Assembly: GCA_023475165.1 (NCBI GenBank)
Contig: JAMCWA010000084.1
Coordinates: 20,555 to 84,554 of the forward strand
DNA: 64,000 bases
Reading direction: 5' to 3'
Source of the DNA: Bacillota bacterium
GTDB lineage: Bacteria; Bacillota; Sulfobacillia; JAMCWA01
Shown here: in pieces, positions 1 to 8,064 of the stretch
How the letters are laid out: each line of letters begins with the position of its first letter
Numbering within the stretch: position 1 is the stretch's first letter
The notes under the pieces: generated by a model
What the model was told of the DNA's origin: nothing
The model's database searches: none
Seen by the model: the letters and a program-made list of their open reading frames with translations, nothing else
Translations under genes and position numbers: made by a program

Positions 1-175
1 CCTTTCCCCTGGGGGCGGATCAGTCCAGATGAGGAATACTGGTTCAGGCCACCCCAGCTTCTTTGAGTCATCATCTGTCACTTGCAGCAAGGAATGAAAG
101 TTTGAATTCTCTTGACCATTCGTCTATTGATTATGCCTATTGACTGTGATAGATTAGGATCAAGGGGTGTTTCAA

Positions 176-394
176 ATGCAGTTGAATATCTACATTCCAA
201 AAGATCGGGCCAGAATTCTTGAGGTCATTGATGAAGTGGCTTCCCGTACCAAAAGACCGAAAAATGATATAATTTTAGAAGTCTTGGAGAGATACCTGCC
301 AGAGCTAACTCCATCTGAGTTAGGTAAATTCAGCCTGGGAAAAGTTGACAACCTTAGCCGCGATAAACTCTATGGAGGAAGGTTAAAAGTTTGA
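176..394 (+). CDS. Ribbon-helix-helix-like antitoxin of a PIN toxin pair
   Basis: 72 residues, probably the antitoxin and autorepressor of the PIN protein that follows. The N-terminus (MQLNIYIPKDRARILEVIDE) has the beta-strand then two-helix pattern of ribbon-helix-helix DNA-binding proteins, and the C-terminal ~30 residues would hold the toxin. I chose ATG 176 because AAGGGG at 162-167 sits at the right distance; an in-frame GTG at 167 lies inside that ribosome site. The stop overlaps the start of the toxin gene (TTGA, 391-394), so the two are translationally coupled. The family assignment rests on size, pattern and neighbour and not on a strong motif. Confidence 0.65.
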   Translation: MQLNIYIPKDRARILEVIDEVASRTKRPKNDIILEVLERYLPELTPSELGKFSLGKVDNLSRDKLYGGRLKV

Positions 395-849
395 TTCTAA
401 TCGATACCAATGTCTGGGTCTACGCCATAAATGTTGATGCTCCCCAAAACGGAGCGAGCCGCAGATTCATCGAGACAGTTGTTTCCACTCGCCATGAAGG
501 GGTTATTATGCCTCAAATCCTGCTAGAATTCTATGCTATCGTCACTGATAAACGCCGCATCGCACTACCTCTTACTTCCGAGCAGGCTCTAGAGCAGATG
601 AAAGTCATCCGTTCCCTATGCCGGCTTGTTGACGCGGGGGGCAAAGGCTTAGAGAACTTGAGCCACATTATGGCTGGACAGCCAGGTTTGAAAGGTGCAA
701 AGATATTCGACGCCTACCTGGTAGCGCAAATGATGGTCGCCGGGATCAACAGGATTTGCACATACAACACCCACGACTTTAAGGTCTTTAAGGGCATTAC
801 CCCCTTGACACCAGAAGAATTGTTGGAGATAAGGGGGATCAGACAGTAG
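391..849 (+). CDS. VapC-like PIN-domain ribonuclease toxin
   Basis: 152 residues. PIN domains are Mg2+-dependent ribonucleases, usually held inactive by a cognate antitoxin. The acidic residues of the fold are visible: D in LIDTNVWVY at the N-terminus, E in ILLEFYAIV, D in KIFDAYLVAQMM and the terminal TYNTHDF. The start is TTG at 391, overlapping the antitoxin stop and preceded by GGAGGAAGG at 374-382. The central segment between the second and third acids is a little longer than in many VapC proteins. The toxin-antitoxin role is inferred from pairing and overlap; the target RNA cannot be read from sequence. Confidence 0.75.
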   Translation: MILIDTNVWVYAINVDAPQNGASRRFIETVVSTRHEGVIMPQILLEFYAIVTDKRRIALPLTSEQALEQMKVIRSLCRLVDAGGKGLENLSHIMAGQPGLKGAKIFDAYLVAQMMVAGINRICTYNTHDFKVFKGITPLTPEELLEIRGIRQ

Positions 850-1320
850 GGCCTCAAGCAACCCCCTCTATTCCGGTGGCCAGCTCAATTGTCTAGCAAC
901 AAAGCTAATGGTGACGATCTGACGTAAGAGTCTCCTCTCCTATCTCCGTTTCGATGGGGGTAAGGATAGCACAGTGCTGCTGGATCCGAAACGTATATTT
1001 TGAGAAATAGGAACTGGCTAACTCGGCCCCGCGCCCTCCGGGGTTACAATTCGTCTTTCGTCTAAGGAGGCAAAAATCCCTGCCTGATATTCGATGGCTC
1101 CCTTGTCCCACTAGAAAATCCTTTGGCCAGAAACGGCACAAATTCTTGCGCGAAGTTTAGGTTGGAAGGACATCGCCACTCCCAGTTGGATTATTATGCA
1201 ATAACCCGGAGGCAAGTGGCCCCCCCCCCTTACCCAAATAAGGAGGCAAGACAAACTCTGGCCTTTTTGACATACAGCCCTTTCAAGCCGCCAAGGGATT
1301 TTTGGAAAGGAGTTTTCGCC
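850..1320. other. Intergenic region with no gene recognised
   Basis: About 470 bp between the toxin gene and the DUF1177 gene. It holds a small GC-rich dyad near 1026-1042 (CCCCG/CGGGG) and two occurrences of AAGGAGGCAA (near 1065 and 1240). An open frame runs from 1123 into the DUF1177 gene, but its upstream part has no family character and the good ribosome site is at 1308-1317. I see no RNA gene. Confidence 0.4.
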
Positions 1321-2262
1321 ATGACCTGGTTAGCTACACTCAAAGCTCTTGACCTCCTGGATGACGCCCACGTCAACGGCGAGGTAGTTGCTTCTCTTTT
1401 CAAAGAAGAAGGATTGGAAGGGGTTGAGGTAATCCGTATTTCCACCGAAGAGGGGGCCACTGACTTTATCCGCATTTACGTTCCCGGATCCTCCGGTAAA
1501 CGGAAAGGTGGCCCGAGTCAAACCCTGGGCATCATTGGACGCCTGGGGGGCGTAGGGGCCAGGCCCCAGCGAACAGGTTTGGTCTCTGACGCCGACGGAG
1601 CCGTGGCTGCCTTGGCCGTGGCCCTGAAACTGGCCCGGATGCGCGCCAGGGATGACCAACTACCTGGTGATGTCATCATCGCCACCCACATCTGTCCGCG
1701 GGCACCGGTCATCCCTCATGAGCCGGTGCCTTTTATGGGAGCACCGGTCGACATGGCCACAATGAACCAGCACGAGGTCTCCCCGGATATGGACGCGGTC
1801 CTCTCCCTTGATACAACCAAAGGTAACCGCATCATCAACCGGCGCGGCTTTGCCATCACCCCCACCGTCAAAGAAGGCTACATCCTACGCGTGTCGGAAG
1901 ACCTTCTGGATCTAATGCAGGTGGTTACCGGACAATTACCAACTGCTCTAGCCATTACCATCCAGGATATCACTCCCTACGGGAATGGACTTTACCACCT
2001 GAACAGCATCCTGCAGCCGGCAACCGCTACTTCTGCGCCGGTAGTGGGAGTAGCGATCACCACCGAGACCGCCGTGGCCGGCTCAGCGACCGGTGCCAGT
2101 CACCTCGACGACATCGAATCGGCCGTGCGTTTCGCCATCGAGGTAGCCAAGGCTTTTGGTCTTGGGCAATGCTCCTTTTATGATCAGGACGAGTTTAAAC
2201 TGTTAGTCGACTTGTATGGTCCGATGAACCATCTGCAGACCCCGGGCAAGAGCTTTTCCTAG
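1321..2262 (+). CDS. DUF1177 family protein
   Basis: 313 residues, full length for DUF1177, a conserved family of unknown function. Recognised from the landmarks GIIGRLGGVGARP (res. 70-82), SDADGAVAAL (89-98), ATHICP (121-126), PFMGAPVDMATMN (137-149) and DTTKGNRIIN (164-173). The D-x-DG-x-x-AAL stretch and the buried H and D residues faintly recall zinc-dependent aminoacylase/peptidase folds, but that is only an impression. Start ATG 1321 is preceded by GGAAAGGAG. In other Firmicutes, as I recall, this gene sits with amino-acid or peptide transport and racemase genes; here it stands alone, followed directly by repeat R1. Confidence 0.8.
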   Translation: MTWLATLKALDLLDDAHVNGEVVASLFKEEGLEGVEVIRISTEEGATDFIRIYVPGSSGKRKGGPSQTLGIIGRLGGVGARPQRTGLVSDADGAVAALAVALKLARMRARDDQLPGDVIIATHICPRAPVIPHEPVPFMGAPVDMATMNQHEVSPDMDAVLSLDTTKGNRIINRRGFAITPTVKEGYILRVSEDLLDLMQVVTGQLPTALAITIQDITPYGNGLYHLNSILQPATATSAPVVGVAITTETAVAGSATGASHLDDIESAVRFAIEVAKAFGLGQCSFYDQDEFKLLVDLYGPMNHLQTPGKSFS

Positions 2263-2560
2263 GAAAGTGCTGAAAAACACCCAACTGCGGTGTGGCGCAA
2301 TCTGCAAGAAAGAACCTTTTTATTAAAGGGGCGTTACTATTGCAGATTGTCGCTCCGGCGGCTCCTAGCTCAACGTACCACCTAGTACGCCTCGCCTCGG
2401 AGCCTTGTCCCTCCTAGCATCTGGGCTGATTTGAGGTCTCGCCCTTACGATTGGGCTAAAGCCGCCAGAAGTACGATCGCCATCGAGCGCAGTACAGACT
2501 ATGGCGGCTTTTCCCGGACGGGTTAACCACTCAAAACGCAGTTGGTCAGCACTCTCCTAG
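2259..2560. repeat. R1 dispersed repeat, copy A (~300 bp)
   Basis: Begins at the stop codon of the DUF1177 gene. Its ends are imperfect inverted repeats: CTAGGAAAGTGCTGA on the left, and CTAGGAGAGTGCTGA read inward from the right. Inside are a hairpin CAATCTGCAA (2298-2307) / TTGCAGATTG (2340-2349) and a block shared with the other copies (GGCTCC...CAACGTACC...TACGCCTCG...GGAGCC, then AGCATCTGGGC). Copies B-D lie at 38257, 49046 and 60741, and single-end fragments at 47371 and 58614. No coding capacity; it resembles a MITE- or REP-like element. Confidence 0.8.
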
Positions 2561-2576
2561 GAGAGTGCTGACCAAC
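2541..2576. repeat. Perfect 36-bp palindrome at the right end of R1 copy A
   Basis: The half-site GTTGGTCAGCACTCTCCT is followed immediately by its exact reverse complement, centred on CCTAGG. The left half is the right terminus of R1 copy A and the right half a mirror image of the same terminus, as if two R1 ends met head to head. As RNA it would form an 18-bp stem with essentially no loop. No T-run follows, so a simple terminator is unlikely. Confidence 0.85.
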
Positions 2577-2900
2577 CCTACCCCTAGGGGTATTTCTTAG
2601 GGAATTTCCATTTGAAAAAGGACATCTTTTTACCTCCGCAGCCGGATTATGGCCTCTGATGGCAAATAGTAAACGCCTACAGGGAAAATCCTCCCTGGGA
2701 TAGTCATGGTTATCTCTAATTAGGTATTTTCCCCTACCAAGAAGCAGGAGTTATCGAGCTACAACGAGAATATATCATGGTGCGGTATTTCACGAGCCCT
2801 GGCCTTAAGTTGGTCTACTAATGCAAAACTACGCCAAGGCTATCTGAAAACGTGGCCGCAGTCTTTCTGTGAGATTCCTGCCGGAGAGGAGGTGAAAACC
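2577..2900. other. Upstream region of the cytochrome gene
   Basis: About 320 bp, more AT-rich than the flanking genes, ending in the strong ribosome site GGAGAGGAGG (2883-2892). It presumably holds the promoter of the hexaheme lipoprotein gene, but I could not pick one -35/-10 pair with confidence. No gene seen. Confidence 0.4.
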
Positions 2901-3704
2901 ATGAAGTTTCGGAAGTTGGCAATCCTGCTGCTCATCGTCACGGTAATGGCGTTGCTAGCAGTTGGGTGCGGTCAGAGTCAGACGGCGGAAAAGGGGAAGC
3001 CTGAGCAGGCCCAGCCCCAGCCTTCCGAAAAACCGAAGGAGTCAACCGAGAAGCCCAAGGAGAGCGCCGCCCAAGTAGTGACCCTGTCGAGTTCCGACCA
3101 GCCGCAGGGCTGTGCAAGCTGCCATGTAAAGAATGGCGATAAGGACTACACCTTGGCGGCCGAGGTGAAAAAGATCCAGAACCATCCCACGGTTCCGGCG
3201 GACGCCACAGTAAAGACCTGTATCGCCTGCCATTCCGAGAAGAGCCCGAAGCCGTTCAAATGGGTCCTGCACAAGGTGCATCTGGAATCCAAGATATACG
3301 GGTCGAAATACGACAGCGCTTGTGTGACCTGCCACAAGCTGACTTCGACAGGTCTCCTTACCGTCAAGGGGCTCGAGGCGGATGGCACTAAGTTCACGGA
3401 CATCAAGTCCACCAATGAGGATAAGGCCCCGCAGGGCTGCGCGAGCTGTCACGTGAAAAAAGGTGATAAGGACTACACCCTGGCGGCCGAGGTGAAAAAG
3501 ATCCAGAACCACCCAACGGTTTCGCCCAACGCCACAGTGAAGACTTGTATCGCCTGTCATTCGGAGAAGAGTCCCAAGCCCTTCAAGCAGGTGCTACATC
3601 TGGTGCACCTGCAGGGCAAGATTTACCCGCAAAATTACCTGAATAGCTGCGTCAACTGCCACATTCAGACGCCAACCGGGGAGATGAAAGTGAAGGGGCT
3701 TTGA
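2901..3704 (+). CDS. Hexaheme c-type cytochrome lipoprotein
   Basis: 267 residues. A lipoprotein signal (MKFRKLAILLLIVTVMALLA, then VGC as lipobox, Cys 23) leads into a ~45-residue linker rich in P, E and K, then six CXXCH heme sites near residues 71, 107, 141, 180, 216 and 250. They form two tandem triheme modules of ~109 residues in the order CASCH-CIACH-CVTCH and CASCH-CIACH-CVNCH, nearly identical over long stretches, so the gene arose by recent internal duplication. Extra histidines (NHPT, LHKVHL) could supply distal ligands. It should be anchored outside the membrane and move electrons, for example to extracellular acceptors. Partner and acceptor are unknown; no other cytochrome gene adjoins it. 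A GTG at 2892 lies inside the ribosome site, so ATG 2901 was chosen. Confidence 0.88.
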   Translation: MKFRKLAILLLIVTVMALLAVGCGQSQTAEKGKPEQAQPQPSEKPKESTEKPKESAAQVVTLSSSDQPQGCASCHVKNGDKDYTLAAEVKKIQNHPTVPADATVKTCIACHSEKSPKPFKWVLHKVHLESKIYGSKYDSACVTCHKLTSTGLLTVKGLEADGTKFTDIKSTNEDKAPQGCASCHVKKGDKDYTLAAEVKKIQNHPTVSPNATVKTCIACHSEKSPKPFKQVLHLVHLQGKIYPQNYLNSCVNCHIQTPTGEMKVKGL

Positions 3705-4091
3705 CTTCAGAGAGCTTGCGCGAGATTCACCGGGCTCGGGCGACTGGAATTTGAGCCGTGGATGCGGACTGGCCGGCACGAAAGGATTCTTTTGAAGTTT
3801 CTTAGCATTCGGATCCTCCTCAACCTACAAGGGAATTGGTGGAAGCAGCCGCGAAATAGGCCGTGTGACGGCTGTTTTGACATTAGGAGGGTTCGACAGT
3901 TTAGGACGGCGAGTCAAAGCATTGTCTGTGTCGCACCATCACAACCTTATTTGTCGGAACCAGTCTTAGGAGATTCTCAGGGGCAGGCCCTCATAGGCCC
4001 ACCGTGGAGGTCATAAAGACTGCGAGGATTCGCTGCCGGATGGTCAAAGTCGTTTCGGCCAGGCGCCTCCTTGGCCGCATCGCAACCTGCT
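3705..4091. other. Intergenic region between convergent genes
   Basis: About 390 bp between the cytochrome and uvrC 3' ends. A short open frame at 3762-4016 has no ribosome site and an odd composition. I see no clear terminator with a T-run and no conserved RNA. Confidence 0.4.
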
Positions 4092-6182
4092 CTACAAGTA
4101 GCCTTTCACCTTCTCCGCCAGGGCGCGATTCATCCCGGGCAAGGTGGCGATCTCCTCTGCCGCGGCGGCCTTAATTCCGGCCACGGAGCCAAAGTGTTGT
4201 AAAAGGGTGCGTTTCCGCTTGGGACCAATCCCCGGGATCTCGTCAAGGATCGACCGGATGGTCTCTTTGGAGCGAACTTGGCGGTGATAGCCGACGGCAA
4301 AACGGTGCGCCTCATCCCGCAACCGCTGCAGGAGGAAGAGGGCCTGGGAATCCCGCGGAAGGATGATGGGGTCGGAGCGCTCCGGCAAGAAGACCTCCTC
4401 CTCCCGCTTGGCCAGACCGATGACGGGAAGATCCGAAAGACCCAGGGACTGCAGGGCCTCTCTCGCGGCATTGAGCTGGCCCTTGCCCCCGTCGATGACG
4501 ATGAGGTCGGGGAACCGGGCGAAAGACGGAGGTTGCAGGTTGGAAGTCGGGGTGTCGGCCTCAAAAGCTCCCTTCATCGGTACTGACGGCTCCTCTGGCC
4601 TGGGAACCTCGGAAAGAGACAGAGGTTGGAGGTCGGAAGTCGGGGTGTCGGCCTCAAAAGCTCCCTTAGCCGACACTGACGGTTCTCCTCGTTCGGTGAC
4701 CTCGTGGGCAGCCTTAGCGAATGGGTTCTCTCCGGCCCCCTTTTCGGTCCCCTGCTCCACCGACCCGGACCTGGCTATCCCATCCCCTCCTCGTTGTCCC
4801 TCGGCCCGCTCCAGCAGCCCCCGGCGGAAACGCCGGGTAATGACCTCGGCCATCATGGCAAAGTCGTCGGCTCCCTGGACGTTCTTGATCTTAAACTTGC
4901 GGTAAGCCTGCTTTTCCGATTGGCCGTCCACGAAGACCACCATCGACCCCACCGCCTGTTGCCCCTGGATGTTGGAGATATCGTAGCCCTCAATCCGGTG
5001 CGGCAAGCTCGGCAGCCCCAACTCCTCATGAAGAGCGCTCATGGCCTGCTCCGCCAGTTCCTGCTCCCTTTCCAGCGGAGACCTTTCCTGCTCCAGGGCC
5101 AATTGGGCGTTCTTGACAGCCATCTCCACCAGTTCGGCCCGGTTCCCGCGCCGCGGGACCTTGAGCCGAACCACCCGGCCAACTTTCCCGCTGAGCCAGG
5201 TCTGGATCTCCTCCGCCTCCTCCACCTCGGCCGGCAGAAGGATCTCCGTTGGGATGAAGCTGGCTTCCTGGTAAAACTGCTTCAGAAAAGCCCCCAGGAC
5301 CTCCCCTTCGGGCAGGTCGACCGCCCCCTGCAGGGGGAACTGATCCCGCCCCACCACCTTCCCTTCCCGGACATAAAAGATGTGGATCATGGCCGCCATT
5401 CCTCCCCGCGCCAGGCCGATGACATCCTGGTCCCCCATGGCCGCCGAGATGATCTTCTGCTTTTCCGTGACCTCCTCGATGGCCTTGAGTTTGTCCCGGT
5501 ACTCGGCCGCCCGCTCAAATTCCAGGTTTTCGGCCGCCTCCTCCATCTTCTCCTTGATCTTCTTGACCACCTGGGAACGTCGGCCCTCCAGGAACAGGCA
5601 GAGCTCCTCAATCATGGCCCGGTATTCCTCCGGGGTGACATGGCCGTGACAGGGGCCCAGACATCTCTTGATGTGATAGTTGAGGCAGGGCCGGGGAATG
5701 GTCCGCAGGGTCTGATCGGTACAGGTCCGATAAGGGAAAAGGCGCCGTATCAGACGGAGGGTCTCACGGACGGCCCCGGAGCGGGTATAGGGCCCAAAGT
5801 AGCGGGCACCGTCGCGTCGCATGGACCGGGAGATGAGAACGCGTGGCCACTCATCGGAAATGGTGACCTTTAGATAGGGATAGTGCTTGTCATCCCGCAG
5901 GCGGATGTTAAAACGGGGGCGATGTTTTTTGATGAGGTTGGATTCCAGGATCAGGGCCTCCACGGCCGACGCGGTGGTGATGAAGTCCAGGTCTCGGGCC
6001 AGGCTGACCATGGATCGCGTCCGGGCCGCCAGGCCCGTCTCCTGGAAGTAAGATCGAACCCGGTTCCGTAAGGAAACCGCCTTACCGACATAGAGGATCG
6101 CGCCTGTTTCGTCCTGGAAGAGGTAAACCCCGGGCAATTCAGGCAGGTTCTTGGCTTTCTCCTCCAAAGCAGCTACCGTCAT
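4092..6182 (-). CDS. uvrC: UvrC, excinuclease ABC subunit C
   Basis: 696 residues (family ~600). Makes both incisions in nucleotide excision repair. GIY-YIG nuclease at the N-terminus (PGVYLF 17-22, ILYVGKA 29-35). Four cysteines at 154, 166, 174 and 178 match the positions I recall for the iron-sulfur ligands of E. coli UvrC. UVR domain ~203-238. RNase H-like nuclease from ~396 with D401 (GYDISNIQG) and D564 (VIDGGKGQL). Helix-hairpin-helix tail ~640-690 (IPGIGPKRKRTLLQHFG). Between ~458 and ~556 lies a ~100-residue polar insert not expected in the family, partly a tandem duplication. The frame is intact, so the enzyme is probably functional with a surface loop. ubiX lies 37 bp upstream on the same strand. 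Confidence 0.97.
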   Translation of the reverse strand: MTVAALEEKAKNLPELPGVYLFQDETGAILYVGKAVSLRNRVRSYFQETGLAARTRSMVSLARDLDFITTASAVEALILESNLIKKHRPRFNIRLRDDKHYPYLKVTISDEWPRVLISRSMRRDGARYFGPYTRSGAVRETLRLIRRLFPYRTCTDQTLRTIPRPCLNYHIKRCLGPCHGHVTPEEYRAMIEELCLFLEGRRSQVVKKIKEKMEEAAENLEFERAAEYRDKLKAIEEVTEKQKIISAAMGDQDVIGLARGGMAAMIHIFYVREGKVVGRDQFPLQGAVDLPEGEVLGAFLKQFYQEASFIPTEILLPAEVEEAEEIQTWLSGKVGRVVRLKVPRRGNRAELVEMAVKNAQLALEQERSPLEREQELAEQAMSALHEELGLPSLPHRIEGYDISNIQGQQAVGSMVVFVDGQSEKQAYRKFKIKNVQGADDFAMMAEVITRRFRRGLLERAEGQRGGDGIARSGSVEQGTEKGAGENPFAKAAHEVTERGEPSVSAKGAFEADTPTSDLQPLSLSEVPRPEEPSVPMKGAFEADTPTSNLQPPSFARFPDLIVIDGGKGQLNAAREALQSLGLSDLPVIGLAKREEEVFLPERSDPIILPRDSQALFLLQRLRDEAHRFAVGYHRQVRSKETIRSILDEIPGIGPKRKRTLLQHFGSVAGIKAAAAEEIATLPGMNRALAEKVKGYL
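4521..4704. repeat. Tandem ~92-bp duplication inside uvrC
   Basis: Two adjacent copies (about 4521-4611 and 4612-4704). The shared core GTCGGGGTGTCGGCCTCAAA is identical in both. They encode two ~30-residue units containing KGAFEADTPTS, within the insert of the RNase H-like domain. The phase is kept, so the duplication is tolerated. Confidence 0.85.
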
Positions 6183-6219
6183 GAGGACTCCTTTGCCTTC
6201 ACCAGTTCGAGGGTTATCT

Positions 6220-6777
6220 TTACGGTTCCTTCCACCGCCGGGAAAGTTGGTGCTCGACGCCCAGGTGGTCTAGAACTCTCCCCACCGTCTGATCAACGAT
6301 CTCTCCCGCGGTCCGGGGCCGGTGGTAAAAGGCCGGGACAGGGGGCAAAATGACTACCCCCAGCCGGGCCAGGATCAACATGTTCTCCAGGTGAATGGGG
6401 TTCAAAGGGGTCTCACGAGGGAGGAGGATCAGCTTCCGCTGTTCTTTGAGGCAAACGTCGGCGGCCCGCAGCAAGAGGCTGTCGGAGTAACCGTGGGCGA
6501 TGCCCGCCAGGGTCTTCATGCTACAGGGGGCCACTACCATGCCATCCGTCCGGTAACTGCCGCTGGAGACGGCTGCACCCTGGTCGTGGGGGTCATAAAT
6601 TGCGCCAGCCAGGGCCTCCGCCTGTTCTATGGTGTAATCGGTCTCCAGCCTGATAGTCTCCCTGGCCCAGGCGCTGATAATGAGGTGGGTCTGCACTCCC
6701 GCCTTCTTCAGTTCCTCCAGGAGGCGCAGGCCGTAGATGGCTCCGGAGGCCCCGCTGATTCCAACGATGATTCGCAT
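6220..6777 (-). CDS. ubiX: UbiX-type flavin prenyltransferase
   Basis: 185 residues. UbiX joins dimethylallyl phosphate to reduced FMN to make prenylated FMN, the cofactor of UbiD-type (de)carboxylases. Family marks: MRIIVGISGASGAIYG at the N-terminus, SSGSYRTDGMVVAPCS, LAGIAHGYSDSLLLRAADV and LPRETPLNPIHLENM. The start is the ATG before RIIVGISG; an open frame runs 30 codons further up without family character. No ubiD partner lies in the window, so the client enzyme is elsewhere. Confidence 0.93.
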   Translation of the reverse strand: MRIIVGISGASGAIYGLRLLEELKKAGVQTHLIISAWARETIRLETDYTIEQAEALAGAIYDPHDQGAAVSSGSYRTDGMVVAPCSMKTLAGIAHGYSDSLLLRAADVCLKEQRKLILLPRETPLNPIHLENMLILARLGVVILPPVPAFYHRPRTAGEIVDQTVGRVLDHLGVEHQLSRRWKEP

Positions 6778-7193
6778 AATAAGGTAAGGCTCCCTTCCAG
6801 GTCGCCAGGTTCGAGAACCAACAATTCCAGCTACCACTATGATGACTTGCCGTTCTCCGATTGTCAAGATTCGAGAGCTTTCCAGACGGGGCGGATCTCT
6901 TCGACCCGAGGGCCGCTAGCCGTAAAGCACGGGGTTCTTGAAATCAGCGGATAGCTCGAGAAAACAAAAGAGAAGCAGCCAGAGAAGCCGGTCTGCCACC
7001 GTTAGATCCACTCTCGCACCCCGGTTCGAGGTTGGTTCCTTGACTGGCCTATTCGTGCCCTGGACAGCATGAACCGTTACTGTTGCAGTTCCTGGCTACA
7101 AACCTGAGATCCTTAATCTCAGGTGGCACATATCGCTTCTTTTCCACAGCGACACTCCCTTCTGGTCTTCTCGTAGGGTTGAACGCCCGTCAG
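6778..7193. other. Intergenic region upstream of ubiX
   Basis: Over 400 bp without a recognisable gene. The only structure I can support is a perfect hairpin at 7103-7123 (CCTGAGAT, loop CCTTA, ATCTCAGG). It lies downstream of the leftward vapC-like gene and, read on the minus strand, is followed by only three T residues, so it is at best a weak terminator. Confidence 0.4.
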
Positions 7194-7306
7194 GCCCATC
7201 AGCTGAGCCTCGGATCATTCCTGGGAGCCTCTCCAACCTGCTCCAAGTAGGGAAAGGGCACGCCCGCCCAGGGACCAGACCAAGACTATAGCGAGGCTGG
7301 CTGTAC
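7194..7306 (-). pseudogene. Duplicated 3' end of the ABC permease gene
   Basis: This 113-bp stretch is nearly identical to 10203-10312, the last ~30 codons of the permease gene at 10224 plus ~20 bp beyond its stop. Read on the minus strand it still encodes the end of that protein (LVWSLGGRALSLLGAGWRG) with the same stop. There is no start or upstream part. The two copies are direct repeats ~3.0 kb apart that bracket the toxin-antitoxin pair, the kinase relic and the lipoprotein gene. Confidence 0.88.
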
Positions 7307-7308
7307 CC

Positions 7309-7689
7309 TTAGGTATCTATAAGGATTAATTCCCCCATGGGATAATGTTTCCGGTTATAGCTCAGGAGTGGAAGACCATTGACAATACAGGTTGCCGCTA
7401 TAGAGGCATCGACTAGATGTAGAACAAATCCTTTTCGCTTCCACTCCGTCATCAGCTGCCAAGCCTTCTCCGCAACAGCCAGGTCGACGGGGTAGATTCG
7501 CATTACACTGAATAGCTCGTCGGCTAGATGGGCATCCTTAGGCCTTAAACCCACTTTGACTTCTATCACCGTCAGCGCAGAACATCCCGGCAGAGCGACC
7601 TCAGAAAGCTGGTTGATCAACCGGACAGTATCCTTTCTACCGGCGAGGTAATTAATGATGGCATCTGAATCCAGAAGGTAACTACTCAT
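7309..7689 (-). CDS. VapC-like PIN-domain toxin (second pair)
   Basis: 126 residues. PIN ribonuclease toxin by pattern: D at the N-terminus (LLDSDAIINYLAG), E in SALTVIEVKVGL and D in LHLVDASIAATC. The usual fourth acid near the end reads SYNRKHYP, with histidine where TxNxxDF normally has aspartate. The start ATG 7689 overlaps the antitoxin stop by 8 bp and follows GGAG. It is a different lineage from the pair at 391-849. The gene ends 2 bp from the duplicated permease tail, suggesting the pair entered with that rearrangement. Confidence 0.75.
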   Translation of the reverse strand: MSSYLLDSDAIINYLAGRKDTVRLINQLSEVALPGCSALTVIEVKVGLRPKDAHLADELFSVMRIYPVDLAVAEKAWQLMTEWKRKGFVLHLVDASIAATCIVNGLPLLSYNRKHYPMGELILIDT

Positions 7690-7960
7690 CCGGCGACTCC
7701 TTCCCCCGATAACGAATATCGTTAACTTCTCGCAAAGAGCGCACAAAGGTTTCAACTCCTTCGGCGGAAGAGAACTCGGGGTACTCTGCCGGCTTAAGGG
7801 AGCCGGCAAGAGCTTTTGCTACTCTCAGAAAGTCAGTGCGGGCCAATTTTTCCTTGGCCGCTTCCGCTAGAAAATCGCTTCTCTTTCGCTTACCAACGCG
7901 CCGATCGATGGCCTCAATAAGATCGCGTGGCAATACGACATTAGTTCTTATCCGGTCCAT
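7682..7960 (-). CDS. Antitoxin, ribbon-helix-helix type
   Basis: 92 residues. The N-terminus MDRIRTNVVLPRDLIEAIDR, followed by KRSDFLAEAAKEKL, is the beta-helix-helix pattern of ribbon-helix-helix repressors such as VapB or CopG. The C-terminal acidic tail would block the PIN toxin encoded just downstream with an 8-bp overlap. Such proteins normally repress their own promoter, which would lie at 7961-8060. The partner specificity is inferred from position. Confidence 0.7.
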   Translation of the reverse strand: MDRIRTNVVLPRDLIEAIDRRVGKRKRSDFLAEAAKEKLARTDFLRVAKALAGSLKPAEYPEFSSAEGVETFVRSLREVNDIRYRGKESPDE

Positions 7961-8064
7961 TTACTGACACCCCCGCACAAGACCTGAGTTGCACTCTACA
8001 ACTATACACAATTTAATACACATAGCATAACGCATGCTGGTGCAAGGTGCAAGCTTTAAAATGA

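Noticed and set aside
1123..1320. Upstream extension of the DUF1177 frame
   Set aside because: No family similarity before ATG 1321, which has its own ribosome site.
3762..4016. 84-codon frame downstream of the cytochrome gene
   Set aside because: No ribosome site, mixed basic composition and no recognisable domain.
4704..5873. Long open frame antisense to uvrC
   Set aside because: A shadow caused by high GC at third positions; composition is unnatural and uvrC is certain.
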